A DNA stretch of 64,000 bases from an uncultured Clostridia bacterium. GTDB lineage: Bacteria > Bacillota > Clostridia > TANB77 > CAG-508. The notes below the pieces were generated by a model, which was not told where the DNA came from, searched no databases, and worked only from the letters and a program-made list of their open reading frames with translations. Below are positions 27,288-35,240 of the stretch, in pieces; the stretch's first letter is position 1; the number at the start of each line of letters is the position of its first letter. The stretch lies in the NCBI GenBank assembly GCA_948676835.1, contig CAPOZU010000010.1, forward strand, positions 7,789 through 71,788. The letters are read 5' to 3'. The translations under genes and the position numbers were made by a program.

Positions 27288-27764
27288 TTATTTTGTTATT
27301 GTTAATATTTTTAATTTTATAATTCCTGCAGGAGCTTGAACTTCAACTATGTTATTTTTTCTTTTTCCTAATAATGCACTTCCTATTGGTGATTCATTAG
27401 AAATTTTGTTATTAGCTAAATCAACTTCTGTAGAACCAACGATTGTATATTCTGCGTCTTCATCAAATTCCATATCATGTACTTTTACAATGTTTCCAAC
27501 TTGAACAACTTCTGTATCAATTTCTGATTCATCTATTATTCTAGCATACTTAACTTTTTCTTCTAATTCTGCGATTTTTGCTTCATTAGCTGCTTGTGCA
27601 TTTTTTGCTTCATCGTATTCTGAGTTTTCTGATAAATCTCCAAATCCTAAAGCAACCTTTATTCTATCTGCAATTTCATATCTAACTTCTGTTTTAAGTC
27701 TTTCTAGTTCTTTTTCTAAATTATCATAACCTTCTTGTGTTAGTAAGAATTCTTTTTCCCCCAT
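27288..27764 (-). CDS. greA: Transcription elongation factor GreA
   Basis: Rescues backtracked RNA polymerase by stimulating transcript cleavage through the secondary channel. An N-terminal coiled coil starts FLLTQEGYDNLEKELERLKT and carries the tip DLSENSEYDEAKNAQ, with both acidic residues. The C-terminal domain has NKISNESPIGSALLGKRKNN. I use the ATG at 27764 (158 residues): it is 8 bp after AGGAGG, while the TTG two codons earlier is too close to the ribosome site. A good terminator follows. Confidence 0.96.
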   Translation of the reverse strand: MGEKEFLLTQEGYDNLEKELERLKTEVRYEIADRIKVALGFGDLSENSEYDEAKNAQAANEAKIAELEEKVKYARIIDESEIDTEVVQVGNIVKVHDMEFDEDAEYTIVGSTEVDLANNKISNESPIGSALLGKRKNNIVEVQAPAGIIKLKILTITK

Positions 27765-27835
27765 TTTCAAGACCTCCTAAATTGATTGTTATTATATACT
27801 TACATATAATACGTGTTAATTCAAAATTTGTCAAG

Positions 27836-28762
27836 CTAATTTGCCAACTTTTTTGACATTTTTAGATATTCGTTTTTTCTAATTTTTCCATTTTTTCCCA
27901 ATAAAAAGGTTATTTTCATATTATCATTTTCAATTTCCTTTATAATATTAGCTGGATTAGTATTTTTATAAATAAAACTTTCATATAAATTAGTAGTATT
28001 AAAATGTTTAAAATAAAGTAAATATTTTAAATAATTTTTTGGCATAGATATTTCCACAAAACTTGCATTAATTCCCTCAAAAGATTTAGTCTGAATATTT
28101 ATATTTTCATTAAAATTTATTATACTTGATTTTTTTGGTAATGTATATTTATTAAACTCACTTTCTGAAAAATCAAAATTTAGAATTATATCACTTTTAA
28201 GTAAACTTTTTTTATAATTATTATTAATGTTAAGTATTATTCCATATTTATCATACATTTCTTTTTCCAACTTTTTAAATCTATACGAATCATTTGTTAA
28301 AACATTTATAATTTTTACTTTCTCAGCCAAATTTCTAATTGTAAAAACAACAACATCATTAATTTTATTTGATAAAATTGATATTTCTTGATATTCAATT
28401 ATTTCTTTTTTACTTTCTACTATATATTCACAAACTTTCGTTGCTAAAATTTTAAAAATCCATTTTCCATTAAGAAGTTTTACATTTTCATTTTTTAAAT
28501 ATTCCATAAAAATAACATTATCAAGTAAATTATCAGATACACATACTATGCAAATACAATTTTGCTTTATATACCTAGATAATTTATTTAATGTCTTATT
28601 TTCAAGATTAGGAAGTCTTATTAATGTCTTGTCCTCAATTTTCTCTTCTTTCAATTTACTGCTTTTTATTTTTAAAATGTTTTTAATTTTAAAAATAAAA
28701 TTTTTAGTAGACCTTTCCCTTACCTCCATATTCCTATTTTCTTCAATATCAATATAAATCAA
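27836..28762 (-). CDS. Uncharacterised clostridial protein next to greA
   Basis: Protein of 308 residues, very rich in Lys, Asn and Ile, with no signal peptide and no convincing membrane helix. The middle (about 135-220) alternates beta- and helix-like segments: VVVFTIRNLAEKVKIINVLTN, then a segment ending in SDIILNFDFSE. That is reminiscent of a nucleotide-binding Rossmann half, but I see no glycine motif and do not assign a function. I chose TTG 28762 because GAGGTGA precedes it by 6 bases; the GTG of the longer frame lies inside that ribosome site. It ends 71 bp before greA, with which it may be co-transcribed. Confidence 0.7.
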   Translation of the reverse strand: MIYIDIEENRNMEVRERSTKNFIFKIKNILKIKSSKLKEEKIEDKTLIRLPNLENKTLNKLSRYIKQNCICIVCVSDNLLDNVIFMEYLKNENVKLLNGKWIFKILATKVCEYIVESKKEIIEYQEISILSNKINDVVVFTIRNLAEKVKIINVLTNDSYRFKKLEKEMYDKYGIILNINNNYKKSLLKSDIILNFDFSESEFNKYTLPKKSSIINFNENINIQTKSFEGINASFVEISMPKNYLKYLLYFKHFNTTNLYESFIYKNTNPANIIKEIENDNMKITFLLGKNGKIRKNEYLKMSKKLAN

Positions 28763-28843
28763 AAAAATCACCTCATAATTATATATGAAGTAATTTTATT
28801 TTTATGCATACTTTTTACAAACACTATAGGTATTTAACTTCGC

Positions 28844-28872
28844 TTGAGTTTTTGTCTATTTTATGTTAATAT
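28844..28872 (+). promoter_or_regulatory. Sigma-A promoter of the MBL-fold gene
   Basis: TTGAGT at 28844-28849, a 17-bp spacer and TAATAT at 28867-28872, with TG one base before the -10. The leader of about 85 bp has a CTATAA / TTATAG hairpin before the ribosome site. Confidence 0.75.
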
Positions 28873-28965
28873 ATATATGTGTAGAACATTTTATTTTTTA
28901 CTATAATTGCTAAGTTATAGTAAGTGTGTAACCGATATTTTCTAATATGAAAGGAGAATTACAAC

Positions 28966-29664
28966 ATGTTATTAAACTTTTTAGGAAGAGACTCTGGATT
29001 CGGAAACAACCACACTTCTGCTTTCTTTTTCACGGAAAGCAACGACATCGTCGTAATCGACTGTCCTATTTCCACATTCCAAAAGCTGCGGAAAACTGAT
29101 CTGACAGACCATGAGCATATCTATGTGTTAATCACACACACACATGGCGACCACATCGGCGGATTGGGACTTTTTGTCCAACATGTATTTTTCAATCTGC
29201 ACAAAAAGGTTACAGTTGTTGCTCCTTCAAAAGAAGTGGCAAATGACCTTCAGACGGTTCTTACTATTGAAGGTAACGAAACTGAGTGGTATCAGCTCAT
29301 TACATCCGACTTCCTCTCTGAGGAAAATTGGTTTGTCTCATGTGTTCTAACAGAGCATTCACCTCAGCTTGCTGGCAAATGCTTTGGCTATGTGTTTATC
29401 ATCTCCGGAAGAGCAGTTGTATATACTGGAGATACGTCCACTCTTAAGCCATTTGAGCCTTACTTTCCAATGTGTAATGAGCTCTATGTGGACACATCTG
29501 TCCACTATGGCATGATCCATTTGAAATTGGAAGATGCTCTTACAGATTTCATTGGTTTAAGCGAGAAAGGCACAGAAATTTTTTTGATGCATCTTGATGA
29601 TGTGGATGGCGCAAGCGTGATTACATCCGGCTTTCCTGGCATCAATGTGGTAACTGTAGAATAA
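28966..29664 (+). CDS. Metallo-beta-lactamase-fold hydrolase, imported-looking
   Basis: Protein of 232 residues with the zinc-binding motif THTHGDHIGG, an early VVIDCP strand, LTEHSPQLAGKCFGYVF, VYTGDTS (metal-bridging Asp) and a final histidine in FLMHLDD. It is a bare MBL fold without extra domains, so the substrate is open: RNase, lactonase or phosphodiesterase are all possible. GC content and codon use (CTG, CGG, GGC) differ strongly from the neighbours. It stands alone with an extended -10 promoter, AAAGGAGAATTACAAC before the ATG and a 19-bp terminator, beside tRNA-Gln. These are signs of transfer. Confidence 0.88.
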   Translation: MLLNFLGRDSGFGNNHTSAFFFTESNDIVVIDCPISTFQKLRKTDLTDHEHIYVLITHTHGDHIGGLGLFVQHVFFNLHKKVTVVAPSKEVANDLQTVLTIEGNETEWYQLITSDFLSEENWFVSCVLTEHSPQLAGKCFGYVFIISGRAVVYTGDTSTLKPFEPYFPMCNELYVDTSVHYGMIHLKLEDALTDFIGLSEKGTEIFLMHLDDVDGASVITSGFPGINVVTVE

Positions 29665-29676
29665 GGCACAATGAAA

Positions 29677-29720
29677 AACAAAAACGGAGCTTTCATTTCG
29701 GTGAAAGCTCCGTTTTTGTT
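29677..29720 (+). terminator. Terminator of the MBL gene
   Basis: Perfect 19-bp stem AACAAAAACGGAGCTTTCA / TGAAAGCTCCGTTTTTGTT with loop TTTCGG and a T run in the 3' arm. It ends directly at the 3' end of the tRNA-Gln gene on the other strand. Confidence 0.93.
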
Positions 29721-29721
29721 T

Positions 29722-29796
29722 TGGCTGGGGTACTGTGATTCGAACACAGGAATGTCGGAGTCAGAGTCCGATGCCTTACCGCTTGGCGATACCCCA
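29722..29796 (-). tRNA. tRNA-Gln, anticodon CUG
   Basis: A 75-nt cloverleaf with encoded CCA. Acceptor TGGGGTA / TACCCCA, D arm GCC / GGC, anticodon stem TCGGA / TCCGA with loop CTCTGAC (anticodon CTG, reading CAG), and T arm CTGTG-TTCGAAT-CACAG. In such AT-rich DNA a separate CUG tRNA is a little unexpected, because tRNA-Gln(UUG) can wobble to CAG. No other tRNA is beside it. Confidence 0.95.
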
Positions 29797-29954
29797 ATAT
29801 CAATTTCAATTATGTTATCATATTAGAAAAATTTTTACAACAAATTTATTAATTTTTTTATTTTCTATGGACTTTTTATTTATTTTTGTATATCATAATT
29901 ACATCGTAAATTAAAAATTATTTTGTAAAGATAAAATATTTCTAGGAGGTTTAT

Positions 29955-30272
29955 ATGTCTAAAACTTTAAAAGTATTATTATTAATATCTTTTTTCTTAA
30001 TATTAACTTTATGGTTTAATTTTGTATTTGCAACATCTAATAATGAAATAGATAACAGCTCTACAAATACTATACAAGAAGATACAAATAAACAATCATC
30101 TTTGTCAACATTATCTCCTACATCATCATCTTCAATTACTGGGGTTTCTGGAATGAATAGTTATTCTCAGGCAAACTTAGAATTAAATAATATTTTATGT
30201 ATAATTCTAATTGCTATTGGAGTATTAATAATTCTTTTATCAATAGCAATTTTAATAAGATTAAAAAAATAG
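29955..30272 (+). CDS. Small secreted or membrane-anchored Ser/Thr-rich protein
   Basis: Protein of 105 residues: signal peptide or first helix (about 5-27, ending FVFATS), a Ser/Thr/Asn-rich outer region of about 45 residues (NNEIDNSSTNTIQ, TSSSSITG), then a second helix (about 79-100) and the tail RLKK. No recognisable domain. Composition is native. The ribosome site CTAGGAGGTTTAT is good. Function unknown; it resembles in plan the other small stalk-like protein at 30748. Confidence 0.7.
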   Translation: MSKTLKVLLLISFFLILTLWFNFVFATSNNEIDNSSTNTIQEDTNKQSSLSTLSPTSSSSITGVSGMNSYSQANLELNNILCIILIAIGVLIILLSIAILIRLKK

Positions 30273-30280
30273 ATTTTATA

Positions 30281-30312
30281 AAAAGAAAGACTGGCGATTT
30301 ATCGCCGGTCCT
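30281..30312 (-). terminator. Terminator overlapping the end of the 30299 gene
   Basis: Stem GACCGGCGA / TCGCCAGTC (minus strand, one wobble) with loop TAAA, followed by TTTCTTTTTATAAAA. The stop codon TAA lies in the loop, so the last codons of the gene are inside the stem. It can also end transcription coming from 29955. Confidence 0.88.
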
Positions 30313-30556
30313 TCTTTTTGTGAACTTGGATGTAGCGGAAGATTAAGTACCCCACCAAAAAAATTGTAGATAACACAGGGAATTTGTTGTAAATCCAATA
30401 GGTGCCACACAACATACCGCCCATGATAACCAATCCAATGATGTAGCTCAAAATCTCGATTCCCCGCTCTTTCCAAGTCATGTCAGGTTGTTTCTTGGAA
30501 GTAAAAATTAGGCCAATGATAATGAACATCAGGAAAGAACCAACAGCTTGCAACAT
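30299..30556 (-). CDS. Small membrane protein, imported-looking
   Basis: Protein of 85 residues with three hydrophobic segments (LMFIIIGLIFT, IIGLVIMGGMLCGTYWI and LSTIFLVGYLIF) and a basic tail VHKKKDRR. I do not recognise the family. GC content is higher than around it, and CGG and CGA arginine codons are used (KERGI and the final RR). It has its own consensus promoter with extended -10, a leader hairpin (GCTCCC / GGGAAC) and a terminator, the same design as the other imported single genes in this window. The start ATG follows TTGGAGGTTTTATT. Confidence 0.75.
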   Translation of the reverse strand: MLQAVGSFLMFIIIGLIFTSKKQPDMTWKERGIEILSYIIGLVIMGGMLCGTYWIYNKFPVLSTIFLVGYLIFRYIQVHKKKDRR

Positions 30557-30631
30557 AATAAAACCTCCAATTTATCGTGCTCCCAAGAGGGAACTCTTTT
30601 GCTTACGCTTCAAATATTTGCTTACATAATT

Positions 30632-30660
30632 ATTATACCATAATATTTAATTTTTTTCAA
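30632..30660 (-). promoter_or_regulatory. Sigma-A promoter of the 30299 gene
   Basis: Minus strand: TTGAAA (30655-30660), a 17-bp spacer and TATAAT (30632-30637), preceded by TGG (extended -10). The transcript would have a leader of about 70 bases. Confidence 0.8.
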
Positions 30661-30747
30661 ATTTTTTGATATTTGATATATGTATAAAGACATAATAAAT
30701 TCTTAAAATATAATTCAAAAATTTACTATGTCTTTTTAACATAAATA

Positions 30748-31191
30748 CTAGTCGTTAGTTCTTGTTGCATAATACCATATTGCTGCAATAATTACTATTG
30801 CTGCTACTACTAGAATAATCCACATCCATGTTGTTGTAGTCATAGTTGAAAAACCACCATTTGTAGTTGTTCCTTCTGCTGTTGTTCTTGTTGTATTATA
30901 ATTACTTGTATTTACAACACCATCAACTACATCTTTTCCATCTCTTCCAACATCTTTTGCTCCATCTTTTATATCATTTCCTGCATTTTTCACAGTATTT
31001 CCTGCATCTTTAACTATATTACCTGAAACTACGTTATCTACACTTTTACCTGTTTTGTTTATTGAATCCATTATTTCATTTCCTAAATTAGTAGACGAAC
31101 CATTATTTTCTGCTGCAAAACAGCTACCACAACATAAACATAAAATTATTATAGCAAAAGCAACCATAAAAATTTTCTTTGCCATAATCAT
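30748..31191 (-). CDS. Small surface protein with amphipathic repeat and C-terminal anchor
   Basis: Protein of 147 residues. The N-terminal signal ends in LCLCCGSCFAAEN. A repetitive amphipathic stretch follows, with units like VKDAGNTVKNAGNDIKDGAKDVG (about 55-90), then a Thr-rich region ending TMTTTTW, a C-terminal helix (WIILVVAAIVIIAAIWYYA) and the tail TRTND. The repeat period of seven suggests an extended helix. I start at ATG 31191 (MIMAKK), 6 bases after AAAGGA; the TTG of the longer frame overlaps that ribosome site. Function unknown. It lies just downstream of the spoIIIA operon, 93 bp after spoIIIAH. Confidence 0.7.
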   Translation of the reverse strand: MIMAKKIFMVAFAIIILCLCCGSCFAAENNGSSTNLGNEIMDSINKTGKSVDNVVSGNIVKDAGNTVKNAGNDIKDGAKDVGRDGKDVVDGVVNTSNYNTTRTTAEGTTTNGGFSTMTTTTWMWIILVVAAIVIIAAIWYYATRTND

Positions 31192-31283
31192 TTTATATCC
31201 TTTCAATTTTTTATATGAATTTGTACTTCATATAATTTTATTATTGTTTTTATAAAAAAAATTATTCTAGTAATATTTGAAAA

Positions 31284-31901
31284 CTATTTATTGCTAATAT
31301 TTATATTTGAAACATCAACATTTAATTCTCTTTCTACAATATTTTGAATTTTGGAAATTTGATCTTGATTTAAATTTCTTGATTTTACAATTACACTAAC
31401 ATTTCCATTATTTTCCAAAATAACAACATTATCAAACCCTTTATTTTTTACTAAATTTTCTGCTATAAGGATACTATTTTTCTTACTTGTAATATTTGAT
31501 ATTTCTTGAGCGGCTATAGATTTCTGTTCTTGTGGAGTTTGATTACTATCTATTAATTTTTGATATGTTTCTATTGTTTCAGAATACATTCTATCTCTTT
31601 GTATTCTTGTTTCTTCAAAATAATTCGTACTATCTTCTACTATATAGTTTTGTATCTCATTTGAAATAGTATTTTCATTTAAAGCATCATTAGAAACAAT
31701 TCCCTCAATATATTCCTCTTTTACTGGATTACTACTTACAAGTTCTACATCACCAAGATTAATCTCATTACTGCTTTCTCTACTTGCAACCTCAATTGTA
31801 TTGTTTAAGCTATAATTTGCATAACCAATTCCTATTAATGATATTGCAATTGCAGATAAAAAAATTTGTTTTACTTTTTCTTTATTATTTTTCAAAATCA
31901 T
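31284..31901 (-). CDS. spoIIIAH: Stage III sporulation protein AH
   Basis: Mother-cell protein whose outer domain meets forespore SpoIIQ in the channel (A-Q complex) that feeds the engulfed forespore. The 205 residues have one N-terminal helix (about 12-29), a long variable charged linker, then the ring-building domain at the end: NILIAENLVKNKGFDNVVILENNGNVSVIVKS, similar to the EscJ/YscJ secretion-ring fold. Last gene of the operon; its ATG overlaps the spoIIIAG stop by 4 bp. Confidence 0.93.
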   Translation of the reverse strand: MILKNNKEKVKQIFLSAIAISLIGIGYANYSLNNTIEVASRESSNEINLGDVELVSSNPVKEEYIEGIVSNDALNENTISNEIQNYIVEDSTNYFEETRIQRDRMYSETIETYQKLIDSNQTPQEQKSIAAQEISNITSKKNSILIAENLVKNKGFDNVVILENNGNVSVIVKSRNLNQDQISKIQNIVERELNVDVSNINISNK

Positions 31902-32500
31902 TCATCTCCCATCTCAAAAACTTGAATTTTATGATTTGCAAGACCAGTAACTGCTTCAACTGCAGATATTATATTTGCCTTTGTATTTGAATCTTTAACA
32001 CCTTGTGCTGTTATTATTGCTCCTTCGATTTTAGGCATAATTTGCTTTTCTGTTACAATATTTGAAGAAGAATCTGTTATAACGTCCTTTTTATTATCTT
32101 CTGAAGTAATAGTTCTTGTTCCTCCAGAAGTATCCTTTTCCTCAGTTGTACTTGTGCTTTGACTAGTATTATATATTGGAACTATTGAACTTGATTCTGA
32201 ATATGTAAGTAGTACAGAAACTTTTCCTACTCCATTTATTTTTCCTAAAATATTTTCTAACTTTTTTTCAAATTCACTTGAAATACTACTAGAAGAATTA
32301 TTTGATGTAGCAAGTTCTACTCCAATTTCATTTGTATAATCAACACTTTCTTTATTATTATTGTCTTGTTTTAATATTTTATTAATAACGATTAATGTTA
32401 TAACTAGAATTATTAAAAAAGATATTAAATTTTCCATTCTTTTTTCTTTGTTATTAAATATATTTTTTATTCTACCAAAAAAATTCATTTTACACCTCAT
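31898..32500 (-). CDS. spoIIIAG: Stage III sporulation protein AG
   Basis: Ring-forming component of the feeding channel, 200 residues. One membrane helix (about 23-42) is followed by a conserved domain, split by a Ser/Thr-rich insert: LENILGKINGVGKVSVLLTYSESSSIVPIY, then EKQIMPKIEGAIITAQGVKDSNTKANIISAVEAVTGLANHKIQVFEM. The second half is the EscJ-like fold. It sits between AF and AH in the invariant order and overlaps AH by 4 bp. Confidence 0.93.
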   Translation of the reverse strand: MRCKMNFFGRIKNIFNNKEKRMENLISFLIILVITLIVINKILKQDNNNKESVDYTNEIGVELATSNNSSSSISSEFEKKLENILGKINGVGKVSVLLTYSESSSIVPIYNTSQSTSTTEEKDTSGGTRTITSEDNKKDVITDSSSNIVTEKQIMPKIEGAIITAQGVKDSNTKANIISAVEAVTGLANHKIQVFEMGDE

Positions 32501-32509
32501 TTCACAAAA

Positions 32510-33025
32510 TTAGTTAATAAATATCTTGTCTTCTTCAACTGCATAATTAACAACCAGTAAAGAAACTATATCTGAATATTCTTCTTTTTTATTTTCTTTT
32601 TGACCTATATTAATTTTTTCAATTTTAATAATATTTCCATTCGAATTGCTATTTATTTTTAATAATATTTTTTCTATTTGTTCATAACCTGAATCAACCT
32701 CAACTTGTACATATTCTAAATTATATCCAAGTTCTTCTATTTCTTCTTTTATCTTTTCCTCTATTCCTAAAACATATACATCTTTTATGTTTTTATTGAA
32801 TGTAGTAGATGTTGTAACTGTATCCCAATTAAAAAGATTTGAAAAATCATAATCGTAATTTAAAACTTCTAAAAGCGGATTTAATGAAACAAACATGATA
32901 TAAATTCCAATTATTACCTTTACATATTTTTTGCTTTTATTATCTGGAATTAGCATCTCAATAATAATAGATATTATTATTGCAATTATTATTCCTTCAC
33001 ACCATTCTCTTAATTTTAGAATCAT
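32510..33025 (-). CDS. spoIIIAF: Stage III sporulation protein AF
   Basis: Component of the SpoIIIA complex, 171 residues. Two N-terminal helices (about 9-27 and 34-50) with LREWCEGIIIAIIISIIIEMLIPDNKSKKYVKVIIGIYIMF are the family hallmark. A soluble C-terminal domain (about 85-171) follows. It is 8 bp after spoIIIAE. The start is ATG 33025. Confidence 0.92.
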   Translation of the reverse strand: MILKLREWCEGIIIAIIISIIIEMLIPDNKSKKYVKVIIGIYIMFVSLNPLLEVLNYDYDFSNLFNWDTVTTSTTFNKNIKDVYVLGIEEKIKEEIEELGYNLEYVQVEVDSGYEQIEKILLKINSNSNGNIIKIEKINIGQKENKKEEYSDIVSLLVVNYAVEEDKIFIN

Positions 33026-33033
33026 ATACTTTC

Positions 33034-34116
33034 CTATCTATACATTAATACACTGTTAGTCATTTTAATAACTATTGTAATTCCTATAATAAACATTACA
33101 GAAACAGAAATTAAAATTCCAAGTAAAATTTTATAGCCATCTGCTATTTGATCAATTAATTTTACAATTTTTGTATCTGCCACAACTTCACAAACTGCAG
33201 AAGTTAATTTAAATGATATCCATAAAATACAAATTTTTATAACTGGTACAAAAACAATTCCAATTACTACTATAACACCTATAATTCCAACTGAATTTTT
33301 AAGTATATTTCCACAACCTATAACACTATCTACTGTATCTCCAAGAATTTTTCCAACAACAGGAATAAAATTTGAAACAGCAGCTTTTGCAGTTTTTGCA
33401 GTCATTCCATCTACTGAACTTGTTAAACTTCCTTGAAGAGATAAAGTACTTGTAAAAATTGTTAGTAAAATTCCTAAAATCCATACAATAGAAGATTTTA
33501 AAAATTTAGATAGTCTATCAATTTGAACTTTTTCCGAAATATTTGAAACAATAGAAATGCTCATTGATATTAATAACAAAGGTATTAAAAAAGTATTGAT
33601 GAAATTACCAACAATATTTACCATAATAAGCAATATAGGTTCTACAACACTACTAGTAGCTAGACTGCCAGTACTAAGCATTAGGGTTATTAGTAAAGGT
33701 ATAAGAGCTGTCATGAAACTCACAACATTTTCTATACTCTCTTTAGTTAAATCTAGTATAGAAATAAATGTATTTATTACTAAAGTAACAATAACTAAAT
33801 ATTGTATAAAGTAGGTTATTTGTGCTGAATTTGAATTTCCTAAATTTTCAATAATCGCTTTAAAAATACTATTAATTATAATAATTATTATCACATCAAT
33901 CATTATTTCTATTGCAAAAGAAGCTTCATTTGAAAGAAAACTTGCTATACCAAAACTATTAAATATATTTCCTACATTTCCCGAAATACTATCATTAAAA
34001 ATTTTTGAAATATTTAAATCTGGAAATGAATTTTGAGTATATTGATTAGCTTGTCTTATAAAATCAGTTATTCCTAATAAATTGCTTTGTGATTCAATTA
34101 TTTCATTCATTGGCAA
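33034..34116 (-). CDS. spoIIIAE: Stage III sporulation protein AE
   Basis: Polytopic protein of the SpoIIIA complex, 360 residues. An N-terminal extracytoplasmic part (about 1-75) contains FPDLNISKIFNDSISGN. About seven helices follow, with the conserved loop KTAKAAVSNFIPVVGKILGDTVDSVIGCGNILKNSVG. The product starts directly with that outer part, without an obvious signal peptide, and is somewhat shorter than the Bacillus protein. I have kept ATG 34116, 7 bp after spoIIIAD; AGGAGATATTTGCC precedes it. Confidence 0.92.
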   Translation of the reverse strand: MPMNEIIESQSNLLGITDFIRQANQYTQNSFPDLNISKIFNDSISGNVGNIFNSFGIASFLSNEASFAIEIMIDVIIIIIINSIFKAIIENLGNSNSAQITYFIQYLVIVTLVINTFISILDLTKESIENVVSFMTALIPLLITLMLSTGSLATSSVVEPILLIMVNIVGNFINTFLIPLLLISMSISIVSNISEKVQIDRLSKFLKSSIVWILGILLTIFTSTLSLQGSLTSSVDGMTAKTAKAAVSNFIPVVGKILGDTVDSVIGCGNILKNSVGIIGVIVVIGIVFVPVIKICILWISFKLTSAVCEVVADTKIVKLIDQIADGYKILLGILISVSVMFIIGITIVIKMTNSVLMYR

Positions 34117-34123
34117 ATATCTC

Positions 34124-34510
34124 CTATGGTAAAATTTGTATTAAAGATTCTAAAGTTGTCCCAATTATAGGAATTGACATAGAAATAATCAATATTTTTC
34201 CACCAAAATCAATTTTACTTGCAATAGAACTTTCACCAGAATCTTTGCAAATACTTACTGCATATTCTGTTAAAATTGATATTCCTGTTATTTTAAGCAA
34301 GCATGAAATAAAATCTGTATTAAAACTTCTATTTTTGGATATTTGTTCTAAAAAATTTACTATTGAAGTTACTGTATTTAGAGAATATAGTAAAATAATT
34401 GCTCCACATATTATAACAGCATATATTGCATATTCTTTTCTATATTCTTTTAAAATAATTGTTATTATTAATGTTATAAAACCAATCCCAATAATTTTTA
34501 TAATATCCAT
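34124..34510 (-). CDS. spoIIIAD: Stage III sporulation protein AD
   Basis: Small membrane protein of the complex, 128 residues and about four helices: MDIIKIIGIGFITLIITIILKEYRKEYAIYAVIICGAIILLY, then LLKITGISILTEYAVSICKDSGESSIASKIDFGGKILIISMSIPI, the most conserved part of the family. It starts 1 base after the spoIIIAC stop (34511), so the pair is tightly coupled. AD and AC are related in sequence, which fits their tandem position. Confidence 0.94.
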   Translation of the reverse strand: MDIIKIIGIGFITLIITIILKEYRKEYAIYAVIICGAIILLYSLNTVTSIVNFLEQISKNRSFNTDFISCLLKITGISILTEYAVSICKDSGESSIASKIDFGGKILIISMSIPIIGTTLESLIQILP

Positions 34511-34705
34511 TTATAAATTAAACACCGTCCTAACTGTATCAAATAGTGTACTAATTTCTTTTACTACAATTGTAAGTACAATTACCATTCCAGCAAGTGA
34601 TGTCATCATAGCTTGATCATCTCTTCCTGCCTTACTTAGTATTTGATGTAAAACAGCAATTAAAATTCCAACACCTGCAATTTTTAATAATAAATCAATA
34701 TTCAT
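34511..34705 (-). CDS. spoIIIAC: Stage III sporulation protein AC
   Basis: Protein of 64 residues with two helices: DLLLKIAGVGILIAVLHQILSKAGRDDQAMMTSLAGMVIVLTIVVKEISTLF. The KAGRDDQAMM loop is diagnostic. It lies in the invariant order between AB and AD. GGAGGATATAT precedes the ATG. Confidence 0.95.
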   Translation of the reverse strand: MNIDLLLKIAGVGILIAVLHQILSKAGRDDQAMMTSLAGMVIVLTIVVKEISTLFDTVRTVFNL

Positions 34706-34718
34706 ATATCCTCCAAAA

Positions 34719-35219
34719 TTAAATTAAAATTATACTAATTCCTAATCCTAAAATAACACCCATCGTTTTATATAATTTAGAATTTTTATTCCTTTCATAT
34801 TCTGCATCTACCAATTGTTTATTAATTAAATCAAGACCTAATGAAATTTCACTAAGTTGTCCTTCTATATCAGTCTTTCCCAGCAATTTTCCCATTGTTT
34901 TTATTACTTCTTTATCAGAATTATTTAAAAATAAAATATTACTCGCATTTTCGCACCAGGCTTTATTAATATCTTTTTCTTCTTTTGATGTAAAAAAAAA
35001 TATATTAGATTCATTTTTATAAATTACATTAGAAATTTCTTCAAAAATATTTTTAATTGGTTCATATGTAAATTTTAATTTACTTTCAAACATTACAAGT
35101 GCACTTTGAAATTTTGAAAGTTCTATAACCCTGTTTTCAAAAGATTTACTTTTAAGAATTCCAATATATGAACAAATTGCAATAATACCTATTAAACTCA
35201 TATTTTTAATAAAAACCAT
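34719..35219 (-). CDS. spoIIIAB: Stage III sporulation protein AB
   Basis: Protein of 166 residues with a helix at each end (about 5-22 and 150-166) and a cytoplasmic helical domain between, reminiscent of type II secretion GspF. Motifs: ELSKFQSALVMFESKLKFTYEPIKNIFEEIS, KTMGKLLGKTDIEGQ and KLYKTMGVILGLGISIILI. It is 21 bp after spoIIIAA. The start is ATG 35219, after TTAGGAGTTTAT. Confidence 0.93.
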   Translation of the reverse strand: MVFIKNMSLIGIIAICSYIGILKSKSFENRVIELSKFQSALVMFESKLKFTYEPIKNIFEEISNVIYKNESNIFFFTSKEEKDINKAWCENASNILFLNNSDKEVIKTMGKLLGKTDIEGQLSEISLGLDLINKQLVDAEYERNKNSKLYKTMGVILGLGISIILI

Positions 35220-35240
35220 ATAAACTCCTAATATAATAAT

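Noticed and set aside
28966..30560. Integrated element with att sites around tRNA-Gln
   Set aside because: No integrase and no direct repeat of the tRNA 3' end were seen nearby.
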